DNA of 6,993 nt from Clostridiales bacterium UBA3680 (GTDB lineage: Bacteria; Bacillota; Clostridia; Lachnospirales; CAG-274): the NCBI GenBank assembly GCA_002372875.1, contig DFJD01000105.1:1-6993 (forward strand), read 5' to 3'. The stretch's first letter is position 1. Each line of letters opens with the position of its first letter. Below the pieces are notes generated by a model. That model did not search any database and was not told the DNA's origin. It saw only the letters and a list, made by a program, of their open reading frames with translations. Below are positions 6,921-6,993 of the stretch, piece by piece. The translations under genes and the position numbers were made by a program.

Positions 6921-6936
6921 AACGCCAATTTAGGGA
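6921..6936 (-). repeat. Shared leader motif, copy 2 (upstream of panT)
   Basis: On the plus strand AACGCCAATTTAGGGA; in the transcript TCCCTAAATTGGCGTT. It is the partner of the motif at 5411-5425. In this copy the sequence before TCCCT does not form the strong GC-rich stem found upstream of pth. Confidence 0.35.
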
Positions 6937-6950
6937 ATCACTGATTAATT
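6936..6950 (-). repeat. Right copy of an imperfect 15-base inverted repeat flanking the gene cluster
   Basis: On the minus strand this reads AATTAATCAGTGATT, the partner of 11-25. On the plus strand it is part of GGGAATCACTGATTAATT, which runs outward from the cluster. A terminus beginning GGGAA and continuing CTGATTAA would be plausible for an insertion sequence or a MITE, but no transposase, target duplication or second end can be seen in the window. Confidence 0.35.
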
Positions 6951-6955
6951 AATCA
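6942..6955. repeat. 14-base perfect palindrome in the panT leader
   Basis: TGATTAATTAATCA is a perfect inverted repeat with no spacer, 60 bases upstream of the panT start codon. It may be an operator for a dimeric regulator, or part of the edge of a mobile or repeated element (see the related copy at 11-25). AT-rich palindromes of this size also arise by chance, so the role is open. Confidence 0.4.
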
Positions 6956-6993
6956 TTCGCATATTTGGTTAATATTACCGCATACTGTGTCAA

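Larger units (their letters stand above)
6883..6993 (-). promoter_or_regulatory. Non-coding leader upstream of panT
   Basis: This is 111 bases of AT-rich sequence without a credible reading frame. Read toward panT, it holds a 14-base palindrome TGATTAATTAATCA (6955-6942), then CCCTAAATTGGCGTT (6935-6921), then a small stem TCCGA/TCGGA (6917-6913 with 6907-6903, 5-base loop), then the AAGGAGG site. TAATAT (6977-6972) could be a -10 box, but its -35 would lie beyond the window edge. I see no known riboswitch consensus or T-box in what is present. The upstream gene and any full promoter are off the window. Confidence 0.5.

Noticed and set aside
6965..6993. TTGACA at 6993-6988 on the minus strand as a perfect -35 box for panT
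   Set aside because: At 16-18 bases downstream there is no acceptable -10 (AACCAA or TAACCA). The best -10-like string, TAATAT, is only 10 bases away, so the pair does not make a normal sigma-A promoter. A -35 for TAATAT would lie outside the window.

Overview
The window is a stretch of ordinary bacterial chromosome, AT-rich by eye. All six convincing genes lie on the minus strand, so transcription runs from right to left. The gene set and its order (type III pantothenate kinase, ECF vitamin transporter subunit, pth followed by mfd), the strong AGGAGG-type ribosome binding sites and the base composition point to a low-GC Firmicute, most likely an anaerobic member of the Clostridia. No phylogenetic marker here allows a genus or species call.

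Layout in transcription order: a 111-base leader (6883-6993); an ECF transporter S component, probably for pantothenate (6205-6882); coaX, type III pantothenate kinase (5439-6203); a 46-base gap holding a strong hairpin (5393-5438); pth, peptidyl-tRNA hydrolase (4805-5392); mfd, transcription-repair coupling factor (1329-4808); a PHP-domain phosphoesterase of the TrpH/YciV (RNase AM) type (451-1332); and smpB, the tmRNA-binding protein (24-488). Four of the five junctions are 1-base gaps or overlaps (TGA-T-ATG, ATGA, ATGA and a 38-base overlap), which implies one tightly coupled transcription unit. The only real break is the hairpin between coaX and pth, where a candidate internal promoter is also visible.

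The genes fall into two modules. PanT and CoaX take up pantothenate and phosphorylate it, the committing step to coenzyme A. Pth, Mfd, the PHP nuclease/phosphatase and SmpB all deal with stalled or spent information-processing machinery: dropped peptidyl-tRNA, stalled RNA polymerase, short RNA or nucleotide ends, and stalled ribosomes.

I see no mobile-element gene, CRISPR array, tRNA, rRNA or clear riboswitch, and nothing that looks like a previously undescribed system. The points worth a second look are small: the regulatory structure at the coaX-pth junction, a short motif shared by the two leaders, an imperfect inverted repeat at the two outer edges of the gene cluster, an unusual active-site residue in Pth, and the long PHP-smpB overlap.
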